NCBI RefSeq assembly: GCF_029338335.1
Contig: NZ_CP119797.1
From: Halomontanus rarus
Lineage (GTDB): Archaea; Halobacteriota; Halobacteria; Halobacteriales; Natrialbaceae
DNA length: 64,000 bases
Reading direction: 5' to 3' (one strand)
Shown here: positions 62,727 through 64,000 of the stretch, piece after piece
Position numbering within the stretch: the first letter of the stretch is position 1
How the letters are laid out: each line of letters opens with the position of its first letter
Program-made: the position numbers and the translations under genes
The notes under the pieces: generated by a model
Told to the model about the DNA's origin: nothing
The model's input: only the letters and a program-made list of their open reading frames with translations
Database searches by the model: none

Positions 62727-62727
62727 T

Positions 62728-63867
62728 TCACTTCGACTCCGACGCTGCACCCGTCTCCCCGCGCATCTCGCGAACCTCGCCGGGGACCTTCGGTTCGTGG
62801 TCCTCGGCGCTCGCGACGGCGGCGTAGCACAGCTCGAGACTCCGGAGGTTGTTCCGGCCGCTGTTTTCCGGTTCTCGGTCCTCCTCGATCGCCGAGAGGA
62901 GTTCGGCCATCGCCCCGCGGAACCCGTCGGGGAACCACGTCCCCTCTAGGTCGGGCGTGGCGTAGCCTTCGGCGGTGTACAGCGTGACGGTCTGTTCCTC
63001 GAGGTCGGGACCCTCGCTCGCGATCGTCCCCTCGGTGCCGGCGACGTACGTGCGATCCTCCGGGCCGAGTTTGGTGTCGGCGTCGAACGAGAGCGTCGCC
63101 TGCGCGCCGTCGTACTCGACGATCGCCGCTCCCAGAAGCGGCGGATCGGCCCGCTGGCTCGGCGAGGGTTCGTAGGACGCGTACACTCGCTTCGGTTCGG
63201 CCGCTCCCATGAAGCAGGTGAGGATGTCGAACCAGTGGATCGCGAAGTCGTAGAGCACCGCGTGCTCGATGTCGTCGATCTCGGTGTCGACGATCCAGTT
63301 GTGGTTCCAGTCCACGGCGAAGCGGACGCCGTGGGGTTCGCCGATCAGTCCCTCGGAAATCGCGTGGCGCACGTAACTCCAGTGGGGGGCCCAGCGACCG
63401 TTCTGGTTGACCGCGAGCGCCACGCCCTCCTCGGCGGCGAGGTCGACCATCCGCTCGCCGAACTCGAGGTCGACGACGAACGGCTTCTGGCTGAGCACGT
63501 GCTTGCCGGCGCGCAACGAGTCCTCGATGATGGATTCGCGTGCCACCGGGTGAGGGAGCAAGTCGACGACGTCGACGTCCTCGCGCGCCAGCACCTCGTC
63601 GTAGTCGGTGTAGACGTCGGCGTCCGGATAGAACTCCTCGCGGCGCTCCTCGGCCTTCTCGCGGGTTCGGTTGCACAGGGCCACGACGTCGTAGCCGGCG
63701 TCCCGGTAGGCGGTCAGGTGCTGGTCGCTGATCCCGCCCGTCCCGATCAGGGCGATCGAGAGGTCTCCCGCGTCGGGGTCGGCCGGTCGATACGGCAGGT
63801 CGGGCGCTTCCATCTCCTCGAGTTCCTCGATGTCGGCGATGCCGTAGGTGTCTTCCTCCTCCGCCAT
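62728..63867 (-). CDS. Gfo/Idh/MocA family NAD(P)-dependent oxidoreductase
   Basis: 379 residues with a 35-residue acidic N-terminal extension before the Rossmann motif IGTGGISDQH (41-50). The EKP motif is QKP with Lys128 in VLSQKPFVVDLEFG; substrate-domain signature HWFDIL near residue 220. It dehydrogenates a sugar or cyclitol. It follows another dehydrogenase on the minus strand with 1 bp between (stop 63869, start 63867), forming an operon. It converges on the acyl-CoA ligase gene, with one base between their stop codons. Confidence 0.9.
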   Translation of the reverse strand: MAEEEDTYGIADIEELEEMEAPDLPYRPADPDAGDLSIALIGTGGISDQHLTAYRDAGYDVVALCNRTREKAEERREEFYPDADVYTDYDEVLAREDVDVVDLLPHPVARESIIEDSLRAGKHVLSQKPFVVDLEFGERMVDLAAEEGVALAVNQNGRWAPHWSYVRHAISEGLIGEPHGVRFAVDWNHNWIVDTEIDDIEHAVLYDFAIHWFDILTCFMGAAEPKRVYASYEPSPSQRADPPLLGAAIVEYDGAQATLSFDADTKLGPEDRTYVAGTEGTIASEGPDLEEQTVTLYTAEGYATPDLEGTWFPDGFRGAMAELLSAIEEDREPENSGRNNLRSLELCYAAVASAEDHEPKVPGEVREMRGETGAASESK

Positions 63868-63868
63868 C

Positions 63869-64000
63869 TCAATCCACCAACTCGACGGTTTCGCCGCGCT
63901 CGGCGCTCAGGTGTGCGGTGTCGATGATGCGCTGGGCTTCTCGACAGTGCTCGGGATTCAACGGCGGAAACGCGACCTCCTCGTCGTTCTCGAGGCAGTG
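63869..64000 (-). CDS. C-terminal end of a Gfo/Idh/MocA family dehydrogenase (partial)
   Basis: 43 residues run in from the window edge to a TGA at 63869-63871. The string FPPLNPEHCREAQRIIDTAH followed by SAERGETVEL is the characteristic C-terminus of sugar-type Gfo/Idh/MocA proteins. It is the upstream gene of the operon with the 62728-63867 dehydrogenase; most of it lies beyond the window. Confidence 0.7.
   Translation of the reverse strand, partial: HCLENDEEVAFPPLNPEHCREAQRIIDTAHLSAERGETVELVD

Noticed and set aside
1..64000. CRISPR array, rRNA or tRNA genes
   Set aside because: No regularly spaced repeats of 24-37 bp and no rRNA or tRNA core sequences were seen by reading; a covariance search would be needed to exclude a diverged tRNA.

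Overview
The window looks like a chromosomal segment of an extremely halophilic archaeon (class Halobacteria, probably Natrialbales-like; genus not determinable by eye). Evidence: high GC with strong G/C at third codon positions, acidic predicted proteins, Tat-type signal peptides followed by lipoboxes and Asp/Gly/Asn-rich linkers, archaeal TATA boxes about 25-30 bp upstream of start codons with almost no leader, and many families typical of haloarchaea (RVVRHN-type histidine kinases, MEDS sensors, AbrB-PhoU regulators, ACR3/ArsR cassettes, PhiH-like winged helices). About 51 protein-coding genes are supported, plus one pseudogene, one transposase remnant and two weak small-gene candidates. 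I saw no rRNA, tRNA or CRISPR array.

Layout. 1-10.5 kb is a catabolic/accessory region: a Gfo/Idh/MocA dehydrogenase behind the tail of another, a divergent pair of IclR regulators, a tandem GNAT acetyltransferase, RidA, a short PQQ-propeller lipoprotein, an M14-type metallopeptidase, UspA, and a DegT aminotransferase next to an atypical NAD-epimerase. 10.5-19 kb is sparse and mixed: a PAS histidine kinase, a PhiH-like regulator, a DUF2243 membrane protein, a flavin-dependent LLM oxidoreductase, a zinc-ribbon membrane protein and a CPA2 antiporter. 18.5-22.7 kb is a TetR/MMPL-exporter pair with visible palindromic operators. A maltose O-acetyltransferase gene with an internal deletion follows (23.4 kb), then a 1024-residue MEDS/PAS/GAF histidine kinase and an arsenic operon (arsR-acr3-arsC, 28-30 kb).

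31-43 kb is a phosphate island: pstS-pstC-pstA-pstB-phoU and an AbrB-PhoU regulator in one tight operon, a calcineurin-like phosphoesterase, a decayed TnpB element, and on the other strand a PPP-family phosphatase overlapping ppk1 (polyphosphate kinase). A coiled-coil haloarchaeal protein with two perfect palindromes upstream and a complete ABC importer of the iron/thiamine/phosphonate class (44.6-48.9 kb) follow.

51-64 kb is a sugar-catabolism region: a ribose-type ABC importer with a single-domain ATPase, RbsD, ribokinase, deoxyribose-phosphate aldolase, a GH88-family unsaturated uronyl hydrolase, an SDR dehydrogenase, an MBL-fold hydrolase, an enoyl-CoA hydratase divergent from an acyl-CoA ligase, and two more Gfo/Idh/MocA dehydrogenases, the last cut by the window edge. 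Together these suggest import of a pentose or (deoxy)nucleoside-derived sugar, phosphorylation and aldol cleavage, with side routes for unsaturated uronates.
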